DNA from: Alphaproteobacteria bacterium
GTDB taxonomy: Bacteria; Pseudomonadota; Alphaproteobacteria; RF32; UBA3637
Length of the DNA stretch: 24,272 nucleotides
Assembly (NCBI GenBank): GCA_017632555.1
Contig: JAGBRF010000100.1
Coordinates: 1-24,272 of the forward strand
Direction of reading: 5' to 3'
Positions 6,895-16,284 of this stretch are shown here, one piece after another (the first letter of the stretch is position 1; every line of letters begins with the position of its first letter). Both the position numbers and the translations under genes were made by a program. The notes under the pieces were generated by a model. It had not been told where the DNA came from and did no database searches. It saw only the letters and a list, made by a program, of their open reading frames with translations.

Positions 6895-7296
6895 TTACTC
6901 AGGCAAAACTTGTTTACGTACAATCTTCGGTTGGCGTTGAACATACCCTTTGGCTTCCATACAACTTTCATAGCTGGAAGGCGACATTGTCGAATCGTTT
7001 ACTAAAGAATTGACATATACGGGTTGAGCACCCGGATAAGGCACAAAGTTAGCCCAAATACCATTATCGGAATCATTATCAAAACGCAATTCGGGCAATC
7101 TTGCTGATCCGGGGGGCCAAACAGGCATTTGCCACGGCCACCAGTCAGCTTGTTCCAAACACTCATTGTGTTCTTTTGCAAACCAAACAGGACCTACGTC
7201 CGGCTTTTCCCAAAAGAAAATTGTTTGACCTTTATATCCGCAACCGGCCAAAACAAACAAAAAAGAAAAAAGAAAAAGACGTTTTAATTTTTGCAT
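6895..7296 (-). CDS. Small lipoprotein of unknown function
   Basis: The 133-residue product has a basic start, a hydrophobic core and the lipobox VLAGC with Cys19 as the lipidation site, so it is exported and membrane-attached. The mature part is rich in Trp and Pro (ADWWPWQMPVWPPG, 50-63) and has two further cysteines, Cys46 and Cys112; the latter lies in CMEAKGY, a pattern seen at the end of many small proteobacterial lipoproteins, and with Cys46 could form a disulfide. RBS AGAGG precedes the ATG, 18 nt after the fzlA-like stop, the largest gap in the operon. Role unknown; an envelope role is likely from the neighbours. Confidence 0.85.
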   Translation of the reverse strand: MQKLKRLFLFSFLFVLAGCGYKGQTIFFWEKPDVGPVWFAKEHNECLEQADWWPWQMPVWPPGSARLPELRFDNDSDNGIWANFVPYPGAQPVYVNSLVNDSTMSPSSYESCMEAKGYVQRQPKIVRKQVLPE

Positions 7297-7314
7297 TTTT
7301 TTATCCTCTTTTAT

Positions 7315-8001
7315 CTAAAAATCCAAATTCGAATACGCATCTGGGGGTATTATACCAGGTAATCGATCAGTTAGCAAGTACTGAAATGAAGGACGTGACT
7401 TTATTTTTGCATACCACGTTTTTGTTTCCGGATATAAATCCCAATTTATTTCACCTAAATAGTCCAAAATCGACAGATGTGCTGCCGCATTTAAGTCAGC
7501 AATTGTCAATGTTTCACCACCCAACCAAGAACGGCGTTCACACAACCATTCCAAATATGATAAATGTCTTTTTAAATTTTGTCGTCCGATTCGAATTGCC
7601 GTTGCATTCGGTTCCGTTTGACCCTGCATTTTTTTCAATGCCTTTTGCACAACCAAAGTTTGATATACTTCGGGATAAAACAAACTGTCAAACCAACCGA
7701 GCAATCGCCGTGTTTCCGCCCTTGTTTTCGGATTATCGCCAAACAATTCCAATCCCACACGCGTTTCATTCAAGTATTCGCAAATAGCACGATAATCGGA
7801 CAAAACCGTTTCATCTTCATCTTCAAAAACGGGAACCGTTCCCGCCGGATTTAAGCGTAAAAAATCAACCCGCCGTTCCCACGGTTTTTCAAAAACCAAC
7901 ACATAAGAAATATTTTTTTCATACAAACACAGACGAACCGTTCTGGAAAACGGACATAAAGGATAATGATATAAAGTACAATGTTTCCTTTCCTGTGTCA
8001 T
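7315..8001 (-). CDS. fzlA: GST-fold protein, probable FtsZ regulator FzlA
   Basis: The 228-residue product has an N-terminal thioredoxin-like domain with CPFSR (16-20), KPWERR (39-44) and the cis-Pro loop NPAGTVPV (51-58), followed by an all-helical C-terminal domain. Several stretches agree with the alphaproteobacterial FzlA lineage as I remember it: the PWERR/NPAG region, the RRLLGWFDSLF helix, IKSRPSF and a C-terminal tail PPDAYSNLDF like the family's PP-x-HYADxDF. FzlA binds and curves FtsZ filaments and sets constriction rate in Caulobacter; it is not an active glutathione transferase. An ordinary GST is the alternative. The ATG overlaps the lpxB stop as ATGA. Confidence 0.75.
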   Translation of the reverse strand: MTQERKHCTLYHYPLCPFSRTVRLCLYEKNISYVLVFEKPWERRVDFLRLNPAGTVPVFEDEDETVLSDYRAICEYLNETRVGLELFGDNPKTRAETRRLLGWFDSLFYPEVYQTLVVQKALKKMQGQTEPNATAIRIGRQNLKRHLSYLEWLCERRSWLGGETLTIADLNAAAHLSILDYLGEINWDLYPETKTWYAKIKSRPSFQYLLTDRLPGIIPPDAYSNLDF

Positions 8002-9173
8002 TTCTTTTTATTCTTTTTTATAATATCCAGCACAACAACGGCCGCCTTTTGACTGGGGGTTAAAGATTGTCCCGCACCCAATTGTTGCATAACTTTTTGA
8101 GCGCGAACAACTTGCTTTTTACCTTCATCACCGGCAACCTTTTCTAATTGAAGCATAATTTTATTCAAATTGCAATCATCTTGTAAACATTCGGGAATAA
8201 TTTCTTCATCGGCCAAGATATTGATCAGATTCACAAACCGAATTTTTCTTTTCAAAACAATCTTTGCCAATTGTCCCGTCAACCAATTCATTTTGTAAGC
8301 AATTATATGCGGAACACCCGCCATTGCCAATTCCAAACTGACCGTCCCGGAAGCCGCCAAAGCCAAATCAGATGCGGCAAAAGCATCATAACGCGCCAAT
8401 TCACCGGTCACAATCATAACAGGCACTTTCCATTTTGAAACAATGGGTTCTATTTTATCTTTTACTGTTTCGACTGTTGGCAAAACAACACGCAAATTTT
8501 TATGTGTTTTTGCCATTTCATTGACAACCTGCTCAAAAATGGGAAGTAAATATTTAATTTCTGTTTTCCGACTGCCCGGTAAAATAGTCAAAACAAAATC
8601 TTTTTGCGACAAATTGTGCATTGTAACAAAACGTTTAGCGTTGCCTTTATCCGAACCTCCTTCTGTCACCGGATGACCGACATAAGTAAATGAAACACCC
8701 TTCTTTTCAAAAAATTTTGCTTCAAAAGGCAACAACATCAACAGATGATCCACCCACTTTTTAATTTGGTCGGCACGCTTACCTTTCCAAGCCCACACTT
8801 GCGGTGCAACATAATGGATATGCGGCACTTGAACTTTACGTTTAATCAACCCCAAATGGATTTGTTTTGAAAAGCTCCAACTGTCAACGGTAATAACAAT
8901 ATCCGGCTTCTTTTGTTCGATATCGTCCAATGTTTGACGAATACGCCCCAAAATTTTCGGCAAATGCGGTATAACTTCAAAAATACCCATCACAGCCAAA
9001 TCGGAAATAGGAAATAATGTCTGCAACCCTTCGGCTTGCATACTTTCACCGCCAACGCCATAAAAATCGACATCAGCCTGCTCTTTCATTGCACGCATTA
9101 AACGACATGCCAACAAATCGCCTGACGGTTCTCCTGTTACCAGATAAACTTTTAATCTGCGTTTTTCAGACAT
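7998..9173 (-). CDS. lpxB: Lipid-A-disaccharide synthase LpxB
   Basis: LpxB joins UDP-2,3-diacylglucosamine and lipid X to form the tetraacyl disaccharide of lipid A at the inner membrane face. The 391-residue product is full length (E. coli 382) with the N-terminal TGEPSGD (13-19), FYGVGGESM, DLAVMGIFEVIPHLP, HYVAPQVWAWKGKR and the donor-site ALAASGTVSLELA. It overlaps lpxI by 22 nt and fzlA by 4 nt. Its substrates come from LpxA, LpxD and LpxI, encoded just upstream. Confidence 0.97.
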   Translation of the reverse strand: MSEKRRLKVYLVTGEPSGDLLACRLMRAMKEQADVDFYGVGGESMQAEGLQTLFPISDLAVMGIFEVIPHLPKILGRIRQTLDDIEQKKPDIVITVDSWSFSKQIHLGLIKRKVQVPHIHYVAPQVWAWKGKRADQIKKWVDHLLMLLPFEAKFFEKKGVSFTYVGHPVTEGGSDKGNAKRFVTMHNLSQKDFVLTILPGSRKTEIKYLLPIFEQVVNEMAKTHKNLRVVLPTVETVKDKIEPIVSKWKVPVMIVTGELARYDAFAASDLALAASGTVSLELAMAGVPHIIAYKMNWLTGQLAKIVLKRKIRFVNLINILADEEIIPECLQDDCNLNKIMLQLEKVAGDEGKKQVVRAQKVMQQLGAGQSLTPSQKAAVVVLDIIKKNKKK

Positions 9174-9988
9174 GTTTCATCGATTCCTATAACAAAAAGT
9201 CCCAATTCATCCGCTTTTTTAACAACAGCTTCTCTGTCCACAACAAAAGCACTGCCCGCTTCAACGGCAATTCCCGCAAAGCCGGAAGAAAAAGCATTTA
9301 TCACAGTTTGCGTTCCGATTGTCGGCAAATCAGCACGTGTTTCTTGTTTGGGTTTTTTAACTTTTACCAAAACGGGTTTCACCTTTGAACGCGCCAAAGA
9401 AGCCGACCGCATAATCAAAGCGTCCGTTCCTTCAATAGCTTCCACACTCAACACCAAACCATCGGCAATAACAACGGATTGTCCGACATCGGCTTGTCCC
9501 AAAATTTTGGCAACCTGATAACCCTTTGCAATATCTTTCAAAGCCTGTTTATCGGGTTTGACTTTACCGTATAACCCCAAAGTCGATAAACAATCTTTCA
9601 AAACGGAATCTGCACCGACAACGGAAAAACCTTCCTTTTCAATTTCTTCAATAGCGGCTTTCAAAATACCGTCATCACCCAAGGCCTTTATGCCGGCTTT
9701 GGCAAAAAACTTCACGCCACGCCAATCCGGACGCAATTCGGAAAAAGTCGGACGGCGAACCGCCCCAATCATAATGATTTCTTCGACTTTATTTTCATGT
9801 GCAATTTGAATGGCTTTTCCGACATCGCCCAAACGTATCCAAGAAAGTGGTAAATCATCAGAATATAATTCCGGTTCCGCATGATCTTTTAATGCCAAAA
9901 CATAAAAAGGACGCTTTTGTTCCTGACATGCTTTTATCAGCATTAAAGGAAGCGTTCCACGACCTGCCACAATTCCCAGTTTTTTCAT
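9152..9988 (-). CDS. lpxI: UDP-2,3-diacylglucosamine pyrophosphatase LpxI
   Basis: LpxI hydrolyses UDP-2,3-diacylglucosamine to lipid X and UMP, replacing the unrelated LpxH of E. coli; it is typical of alphaproteobacteria. The 278-residue product opens with GIVAGRGTLPLML (5-17), has VVGADSVL and the conserved GxxVAKxxGxADVGQSVV segment, and ends with RADLPTIGTQTV, whose Asp220 corresponds to the catalytic Asp known from Caulobacter LpxI (D225 there). The gap to lpxA is 3 nt, and the GGGGG ribosome site lies within the end of lpxA. Confidence 0.96.
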   Translation of the reverse strand: MKKLGIVAGRGTLPLMLIKACQEQKRPFYVLALKDHAEPELYSDDLPLSWIRLGDVGKAIQIAHENKVEEIIMIGAVRRPTFSELRPDWRGVKFFAKAGIKALGDDGILKAAIEEIEKEGFSVVGADSVLKDCLSTLGLYGKVKPDKQALKDIAKGYQVAKILGQADVGQSVVIADGLVLSVEAIEGTDALIMRSASLARSKVKPVLVKVKKPKQETRADLPTIGTQTVINAFSSGFAGIAVEAGSAFVVDREAVVKKADELGLFVIGIDETCLKNAD

Positions 9989-9991
9989 ATT

Positions 9992-10798
9992 TTAAGCCCC
10001 CGCTTTTGGTTGCAATATATTATACTTTGACGGATTTTGAACAAATTTAATCACATCTTGAACTAACGGATTTTCCTTATAAGCTTCGTTTTCAGCCAAT
10101 GCAGCAACTCTGTCAGCAAAGTTTTTATCATTTGCCGCAAACAATTCATCGTATGCTTTTTGCAATCCGAAAATCAATTTGTTATCAACACCGGCACGAC
10201 GTAATCCGACCAAGTTTATACCCGCCAACGGCGCTTCGTATCCGCCCTTTACAATACCATAAGGAATAACATCTTGTCCGATACCGCACATACCGCCAAT
10301 CATAGCGCCTTTACCGATACGACAAAATTGCAACACGGCGGATAAGCCACCGATAATGGCGCGGTCTTCCACATGAACGTGTCCGGCCAACGTGGCGTTA
10401 TTGCTCATCACAATATCGTCACCCAATACGCAATCGTGCGCAACATGAGAAGCGACCAAAAACAAATTACGATTACCGATTATGGTAATGTTATTATCGA
10501 CTTCTGAACCTACGTGTGCCGTTACGTGTTCACGGAAAGTGTTATCATCACCGATAACCAATTTAGCATCTTCAACATGTGAGCGTTTATGTTGGGCCAA
10601 AGTTCCGATTGCCGCAAACGGATAAACCAAATTTCTTTTTCCCATTGTCGTATGTCCGTCAACGACAACATGAGAAATCAAACGCGAACCCGAATCAATT
10701 TTAACAAAAGGACCGACAGTGCAGTAAGGACCGATTTCTACATCGTCCGCTATGTCAGCATGGGCATCAACAATCGCTGTGGGATGAATATTTGTCAT
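9992..10798 (-). CDS. lpxA: UDP-N-acetylglucosamine acyltransferase LpxA
   Basis: LpxA catalyses the first lipid A step, moving a 3-hydroxyacyl chain from ACP to UDP-GlcNAc. The 268-residue product (E. coli 262) has left-handed beta-helix hexapeptide repeats from about residue 5 to 185 and a helical C-terminal domain. The catalytic His is H121 in SHVAHDC, aligned with E. coli H125, followed by the conserved NNATLAGHV and GGLSAVLQFCRIG. The acyl-length ruler region reads GGMCGIGQDV, differing from E. coli GGCSGVAQDV, so chain preference may differ. RBS AAGGAG precedes the ATG, 6 nt after fabZ. Confidence 0.97.
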   Translation of the reverse strand: MTNIHPTAIVDAHADIADDVEIGPYCTVGPFVKIDSGSRLISHVVVDGHTTMGKRNLVYPFAAIGTLAQHKRSHVEDAKLVIGDDNTFREHVTAHVGSEVDNNITIIGNRNLFLVASHVAHDCVLGDDIVMSNNATLAGHVHVEDRAIIGGLSAVLQFCRIGKGAMIGGMCGIGQDVIPYGIVKGGYEAPLAGINLVGLRRAGVDNKLIFGLQKAYDELFAANDKNFADRVAALAENEAYKENPLVQDVIKFVQNPSKYNILQPKAGA

Positions 10799-10804
10799 TT
10801 GCTT

Positions 10805-11272
10805 TTACTCCTTATCAAAAATCATTGCGGTTAAAACACCTTCGCAAACTTTTTTATCGTCAACGAAGGATTCACATTTGAATTTATGAACGTTGCGAAC
10901 CGTTTGCATGCGTTCGACACGCATTTCAAGTGTATCACCCGGCAAAACGGTTTTTCTGAATTTAACACCGTCTATCGCCATAAATAAAACGGCTTTCTTT
11001 TCTAAATCTTTTTCCGGAAAGCCAGACATCATCACAACACCCGCCGTTTGTGCCATAGCTTCCACTTGCAAAACACCGGGCATTACCGGATTACCGGGAA
11101 AATGTCCTTGGAAAAAAGGTTCGTTCACCGTTACGTTTTTAATGCCGACACCCTTTTCATTCGGAATAACATTCATTGCTCTATCGACCAACAAAAACGG
11201 ATAACGATGCGGCAACATTTTCATGATGTCGTTTATGTTAAAATCTTTTGTTTCTTGGGGTTGATTACTCAT
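10805..11272 (-). CDS. fabZ: 3-hydroxyacyl-[ACP] dehydratase FabZ
   Basis: FabZ dehydrates 3-hydroxyacyl-ACP in fatty acid elongation, competing with LpxA and LpxD for the same pool. The 155-residue hot-dog protein has [12 protein letters not shown] (20-31), the catalytic His57 in [11 protein letters not shown] and Glu71 in QVEAMAQ. It overlaps lpxD by 8 nt. The lpxD-fabZ-lpxA order is conserved in most Gram-negatives. Confidence 0.97.
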   Translation of the reverse strand: MSNQPQETKDFNINDIMKMLPHRYPFLLVDRAMNVIPNEKGVGIKNVTVNEPFFQGHFPGNPVMPGVLQVEAMAQTAGVVMMSGFPEKDLEKKAVLFMAIDGVKFRKTVLPGDTLEMRVERMQTVRNVHKFKCESFVDDKKVCEGVLTAMIFDKE

Positions 11273-12299
11273 TCTTTTTTTCCCTTTTGCTTTCTTTTAC
11301 CATGCGTTTCAAAATGACATTTTGACGCATAAAGTCCATGTGCGGGATTGCCGGAGAACCAATCAAAACTTCGCCCATTTCGGTATTACGCATCAAACCG
11401 CCTTGTGCTGCAATTTGCGTTGCCGAACCGACTTTCAAATGTCCGGCCAATCCGACTTGACCGCCCAACACAACGAAATCACCCAATTCAGTCGAACCGG
11501 CAATACCGGCTTGCGCCGCCAAAATACAGCAACTGCCCATTTTAACGTTATGAGCAATTTGGCACAAATTATCGATACGACAACCGTCCCCAATAACCGT
11601 GTCACCCATAGCACCGCGGTCAACAGTGGTATTTGAACCGATTTCAACATCATTTCCGATTAAAACACGTCCCAATTGAGGCACCTTTGTCGGTCCCAAT
11701 ATTCCCATAGCAAAACCGAAACCATCTTGACCGACCATACAACCCGGATAAATGTAAACTTTGTTTTGAGCAATACAATGGCTGACGCACGCATTTGAAC
11801 CGACAATGCAACCGTCACCCATTTGAACACCGTCATGAACAGTTGCGTTTGCTTGAATCCAACAACCTCGTCCCAATTTCACATTTGCACCGATAAAAGC
11901 ACCGGCATCAACACGACAACCTTCACCCAATTCGGCGGTCGGATCTATGTTTGCTTTATCTGAAATGCCTCCCGTTTGAATAGTGGGGTAAAACATTTGA
12001 GCCGCCAAACCATAAGAACGATGCGGGTCGTTTGAAAGTAAAGTAATAACACCTTCCGGCACATAAGAAGCAAACTTTTCCGATGTAATACAAGCGGTTG
12101 CTTTTGTTTTTTTCAACGCATCACGAACGGACGCAATAAAAGCCCAAGTCAAATCACCTTCACCGGCATCGTCAATACTGCGAACATCTTGGATTAGCAA
12201 ATCCGGATTGACACCTTCTGCCAATTTGCATTCGCATTTAGCCGCTATTTCCGACAACTTAAACGGACCGGATTTTTTGAAAAAACGATTATCAGCCAT
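11265..12299 (-). CDS. lpxD: UDP-3-O-acylglucosamine N-acyltransferase LpxD
   Basis: LpxD adds the second 3-hydroxyacyl chain, to the 2-amino group. The 344-residue product (E. coli 341) has an N-terminal uridine-binding domain (about 1-110, including [13 protein letters not shown]), then hexapeptide beta-helix repeats and a short helical end. Catalytic His250 lies in [10 protein letters not shown], aligned with E. coli H239. GTTVDRG-type sequence ([13 protein letters not shown]) is present at 222-234. A GGAG site precedes the ATG; the gap to the ompH-like gene is 2 nt. Confidence 0.97.
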   Translation of the reverse strand: MADNRFFKKSGPFKLSEIAAKCECKLAEGVNPDLLIQDVRSIDDAGEGDLTWAFIASVRDALKKTKATACITSEKFASYVPEGVITLLSNDPHRSYGLAAQMFYPTIQTGGISDKANIDPTAELGEGCRVDAGAFIGANVKLGRGCWIQANATVHDGVQMGDGCIVGSNACVSHCIAQNKVYIYPGCMVGQDGFGFAMGILGPTKVPQLGRVLIGNDVEIGSNTTVDRGAMGDTVIGDGCRIDNLCQIAHNVKMGSCCILAAQAGIAGSTELGDFVVLGGQVGLAGHLKVGSATQIAAQGGLMRNTEMGEVLIGSPAIPHMDFMRQNVILKRMVKESKREKKNE

Positions 12300-12301
12300 A
12301 A

Positions 12302-12919
12302 TTATTCTCCTTCACTTAAACTGATTTCTAAACTGGGCAACTTACCTGAATGAAAAGCCTTATCCAACTGCTTTATCACATCTTGTGTTATATCCACTGT
12401 TTTTGCGTGATAAAGGACATTCGATACGGGCAAAACAAGTTCAATATTTTCGTCATCTGCAACGGATGCAATTATCGGTTTCATTGTCGCTTCAACTTGG
12501 GCCATAATTTGACCGGCACGATAACGAATCAAATCCAACTTTGCCATTTGTTGATTTTGGAAATCCAAAATTTTTTCTTTTAAAGCCGCTGCTTCTTTTT
12601 CAAATTGCACTTTTTTCATTCTTGATTTTTTTCTGGATAAAGCTTTATCGGCCTGCTCTAATTCTTCTTTTTGAGCCAACGCCTGTTCTTTCCATTCTGT
12701 TTCAAAAGTAACTTGATCATTATGAATAGCTTTGAAAATTTCCGCTTCCGCATAAACCCGGCTCATATCCACAATACCGATTTTGGAAGAACGGGAACAA
12801 CAAAAAAACATGGCGCCAAAAACAAAAAAGACAATAACAATTGCATACAATGGCAACGGGATTTTTTTACCCTTTAAAAATTTCCATTTATTCTTCAAAA
12901 AAGCCCATATCTTTTTCAT
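12302..12919 (-). CDS. OmpH/Skp-family periplasmic chaperone, membrane-anchored form
   Basis: The C-terminal 160 residues match Skp/OmpH: a first strand [11 protein letters not shown] (46-56), a long charged coiled-coil (about 60-145) and a closing strand pair ([28 protein letters not shown]). Skp holds unfolded outer-membrane proteins for BamA. Here the N-terminus is unusual: 19 very basic residues, then a hydrophobic segment (21-41) ending FFCCSRSS with no clear signal-peptidase I or II site. It therefore reads as a signal anchor. At 205 residues it is longer than E. coli Skp (161). The stop of bamA abuts its start and lpxD follows. Confidence 0.9.
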   Translation of the reverse strand: MKKIWAFLKNKWKFLKGKKIPLPLYAIVIVFFVFGAMFFCCSRSSKIGIVDMSRVYAEAEIFKAIHNDQVTFETEWKEQALAQKEELEQADKALSRKKSRMKKVQFEKEAAALKEKILDFQNQQMAKLDLIRYRAGQIMAQVEATMKPIIASVADDENIELVLPVSNVLYHAKTVDITQDVIKQLDKAFHSGKLPSLEISLSEGE

Positions 12920-15190
12920 TTAAAATCCTGTTCCAAAGTTCAAACGGAAAACTTCCTTTTTATCATATGGTTCTTTAACAATCGGGAAACCAAAGTCAAT
13001 GTTGATCGGTCCCATCGGTGAACGCCACAACAAACCAAAACCGGTAGAGACACGAATCTTTGATGAATACAACATTGTGTCACGATCAAAATCACTGGGC
13101 TTACCCAATGTACCGCCTTCGACAAACAATTTACCGCGTATTCCGAATTCTTCCGGCAACCCGAGTGGGAACATCAATTGCGCCGTTCCGGTTACACGCC
13201 AATCACCACCCAAAGCATCGTCCGTTGCTTTATCACGCGCACCGACACCACTGCTTTCGAAACCGCGCAAAGTATAACCGCCTAAAAAGTAAGCATTGTT
13301 GATACGAACATCTTGATTAATACCTTCAATAATACCGGCACTGGCATTCAACGAAAATACCCACTTATCGATTATTTCAAAATAACGCGTTGCATTCAAA
13401 TTCAATCGAACAAAACGATTATACCGGGTCTTATCGATTTTATTCAAACCGGCAAAATCCACACCGGCAGAAGTTATGTATCCGGTTGTCGGCATAATGG
13501 AACTGTCCCGCGTATCATAAGTAAGCACCGTTCCCAACATTGATGTGATTCTTTTACCCTTTTGTTTTTGAATGTAAAGAGAAGCATCGGAATCAACATC
13601 TTTCACATTATCACGTTGCAATGTGTATTTCATTGTTTGTCTTAAACGTTCGGTATATTCCCACCCGAAACGAACAGCTCCACCGGTTGTTTGTGATTTA
13701 TATGAACTGTCATCCTCGTAGTCATACAAAATATGGTAAACATCAACACCGGCCGATAACGGCAAATCCATAAAGTACGGATTGGTCAAACTGACATCAA
13801 TTTGTTTTTGCGAATCTGATGTTGAAGCGGTTATACCGATAATGTTTCCGGTACCCAAAAAGTTACGTTCTTGCACACCGACTTCGAACATCATACCGTC
13901 ATAAGTTGACCAACCGACACCCACATTGAAAGCACCTGTTGCTTTTTCGGAAACGGTCACGGCCAAATCCGTTTTATCGGGCGCATTGGCAACCGGAACT
14001 GTTTTCAAATCAACTTTATCGAAATAACCCAAATTTTCAATTCTTTGACGAGAACGGCGAATTTTATCCGTGTTGAACGGATCACCTTCGCTTAAACGAA
14101 ACTCACGTCTGATTACTTTATCCAACGTCCGTGAGTTACCCAAAATATCAATTCGATTTATAAATACACGCGAAGTTTCTTTAACTTTGAAATCAATGTT
14201 GACAATGCCATCTTTATCTTTCTTAAAATCCGGTTGAATATCCACGAAAGCATATCCTTCACGACCCAATTCATCGGTCAAACTTTGCACGGTTTCGTCC
14301 ATCAAAGAAGCTTGATAATAATCGCCCTTTTCCAAAGCAATTTTTTTCTTCAAGTCTTCCATTTTCACATCCGGAATATGTGTGGAAATAGTAACATCAC
14401 CGATTTTATAACGTTTTCCTTCCGAAACTTTGATTAAAATATCAAAATCGTCTTCTTCATTTTTCGTAACTTCCGTATCTAACACTTCAAAGTCAATATA
14501 ACCGTGTTGGAAATAAAAACGGCGCAAATATTCTTTATCATAATTCAAACGATCCGGATCGTATGTATCCGTACTGCTGAGTAAACGATACCAACGATGT
14601 TCACGGCTGACGATTTGTTCCCGCAAATCAGAATTTGAAAAAGCTTTATTTCCTTCAAATTTAATATTTTCGATATACTTTTTCGAGCCTTCTTTTATCT
14701 TGAAAGTAATATCTTTTCTGTTACGAGTTTTGTTTTTAACATCAGCCTCAATAGTCGCACTCAACAATCCCATACGTTGATAAATAGCTTTCATACGTTC
14801 CACATCTTGTTGAACCTTTGTCGGATTATAAATATCACGGACTTTGATTTGAACTTCGCCCTTTAACACATCAGTGCTGATTTTACTGTTTCCTTCAAAA
14901 GATATCGAGCTGATAATCGGACGTTCTTTTACTTTGATATGAACTGTTTGCCCCTTTAAATCCACTTGAACGTCATCAAAAAAGCCCGTTTTATACAAAG
15001 CTTTTAAGGCTTTATTCATATCGGAATCGGAAACTTCATCACCCTTTTCAAAAGGCAAATAAGATAAAATAGCGCTTTGTTCCAAACGTTGATTACCCTC
15101 AACTTTGAAATCATCAACAACTGTTCCGGCAAAAACAGAAGCGCCGAAAAAAAACAGCATAAAAAAAACAATCAGTATCTTTTTTTTCAT
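12920..15190 (-). CDS. bamA: Outer membrane protein assembly factor BamA
   Basis: BamA is the core of the outer-membrane protein insertion machine. The product of 756 residues has a signal peptide ending ASVFA (1-21), five POTRA repeats (about 22-350) and a 16-strand beta barrel. The loop-6 motif LRGF lies at 641-644 in GGYTLRGFESSGVG and the chain ends in Phe (FGTGF), the barrel signal. The open frame starts at 15214 inside rseP; ATG 15190 is chosen for its GGA ribosome site and signal peptide. The gap to rseP is 4 nt. Confidence 0.97.
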   Translation of the reverse strand: MKKKILIVFFMLFFFGASVFAGTVVDDFKVEGNQRLEQSAILSYLPFEKGDEVSDSDMNKALKALYKTGFFDDVQVDLKGQTVHIKVKERPIISSISFEGNSKISTDVLKGEVQIKVRDIYNPTKVQQDVERMKAIYQRMGLLSATIEADVKNKTRNRKDITFKIKEGSKKYIENIKFEGNKAFSNSDLREQIVSREHRWYRLLSSTDTYDPDRLNYDKEYLRRFYFQHGYIDFEVLDTEVTKNEEDDFDILIKVSEGKRYKIGDVTISTHIPDVKMEDLKKKIALEKGDYYQASLMDETVQSLTDELGREGYAFVDIQPDFKKDKDGIVNIDFKVKETSRVFINRIDILGNSRTLDKVIRREFRLSEGDPFNTDKIRRSRQRIENLGYFDKVDLKTVPVANAPDKTDLAVTVSEKATGAFNVGVGWSTYDGMMFEVGVQERNFLGTGNIIGITASTSDSQKQIDVSLTNPYFMDLPLSAGVDVYHILYDYEDDSSYKSQTTGGAVRFGWEYTERLRQTMKYTLQRDNVKDVDSDASLYIQKQKGKRITSMLGTVLTYDTRDSSIMPTTGYITSAGVDFAGLNKIDKTRYNRFVRLNLNATRYFEIIDKWVFSLNASAGIIEGINQDVRINNAYFLGGYTLRGFESSGVGARDKATDDALGGDWRVTGTAQLMFPLGLPEEFGIRGKLFVEGGTLGKPSDFDRDTMLYSSKIRVSTGFGLLWRSPMGPINIDFGFPIVKEPYDKKEVFRLNFGTGF

Positions 15191-15194
15191 TTTA

Positions 15195-16283
15195 TTATCC
15201 AAAAATACGTTCAATTACCCGCGGTATATCTTTAAACAAAGTAAAACAGAACAAAAACAACAGCAACCCCATACCGGCCTTTAACAGAGCATTTTGTATG
15301 CGTTCACTGACCGGACGGCGTATAACCGCTTCATAAGCCAAGAAAGCCAAATGTCCACCATCTAATATAGGAACCGGTAACAAATTTACAAACCCTATAC
15401 CGACAGAAACTTGTGCCAGGAACAAAATCAAGCCCAACCAACCGCCTTGACGTGCGGCATCACCGGAAGCTTCCGCAATTCCGACCGGACCGCGCAAATC
15501 GTTTGCTTTACGTTGTCCCATAATGATTTGTTTCAAATAAAGAAATGTATCAACATTCATTTGATAAACCATTTCAACGGCCTTACCGACAGCAACTATC
15601 GGATTATATTGTTCAAATGACACAGCCACAGAACCATCGGAAGCAATACCCAATTGAGGGATTTGGTCTTTTCCAACCAATTCCGGCGTTGCCGATAAAT
15701 TCAAAATTTCACCGTTACGGTCAATTTGCAATTCGATTGCTTGACCATAATTACCCAATTGAACGGCACGAATCAAATCCGTAAAATCGCTGACCGCATT
15801 ACCGTTCACGGACAAAATCAAATCGCCCACCTGAATACCGGCCCTTTCAGCAACAGAATCGGGTAAAACCTGACCTACCTTTGCCGGAATACGGGGATTT
15901 CCGATGGTCGCCAAAATACATGCAAAAATGAAAATCGCCAATACATAGTTCATAAAAGGACCGGCAAAAATAATCGCCGCCCGTTTGTAAACCGGTTGAG
16001 CAAAGAAAGTTTTTGCTTCTTCTTCCGGTGTCAATTTCTTTTTGCTTTTTTGTGTGCTGGCGGCATCTTCGTCACCCAACATTTGAACATATCCGCCCAA
16101 AGGAACGGCACAAAGTCGCCACTCGGTTCCTTTTTTATCCTTACGTGACCATATTTTTTTACCGAAACCGACCGAAAAAGCCTCTACTTGAACACCACAT
16201 AAACGGGCAACCAAAAAATGCCCGCCTTCGTGGATAATAACAACCAACGATAAAATTAAAACAAACGAAAACAAATATAACAT
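15195..16283 (-). CDS. rseP: Site-2 protease RseP
   Basis: RseP cuts membrane proteins within the bilayer in envelope stress signalling and signal-peptide clearance. The 362-residue product has the zinc motif HEGGH (18-22) in its first membrane segment, one PDZ domain (about 125-205) and the second active-site motif NLLPVPILDGGH (300-311, Asp308 ligand). E. coli RseP has two PDZ domains and 450 residues; the single-PDZ form is common outside gammaproteobacteria. The stop of cdsA lies 1 nt upstream; dxr, often between these genes, is absent. Confidence 0.96.
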   Translation of the reverse strand: MLYLFSFVLILSLVVIIHEGGHFLVARLCGVQVEAFSVGFGKKIWSRKDKKGTEWRLCAVPLGGYVQMLGDEDAASTQKSKKKLTPEEEAKTFFAQPVYKRAAIIFAGPFMNYVLAIFIFACILATIGNPRIPAKVGQVLPDSVAERAGIQVGDLILSVNGNAVSDFTDLIRAVQLGNYGQAIELQIDRNGEILNLSATPELVGKDQIPQLGIASDGSVAVSFEQYNPIVAVGKAVEMVYQMNVDTFLYLKQIIMGQRKANDLRGPVGIAEASGDAARQGGWLGLILFLAQVSVGIGFVNLLPVPILDGGHLAFLAYEAVIRRPVSERIQNALLKAGMGLLLFLFCFTLFKDIPRVIERIFG

Positions 16284-16284
16284 T

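Noticed and set aside
7101..7787. 228-codon plus-strand open frame
   Set aside because: Antisense to the lipoprotein and fzlA-like genes, both well supported; composition is that of a shadow frame with no domain.
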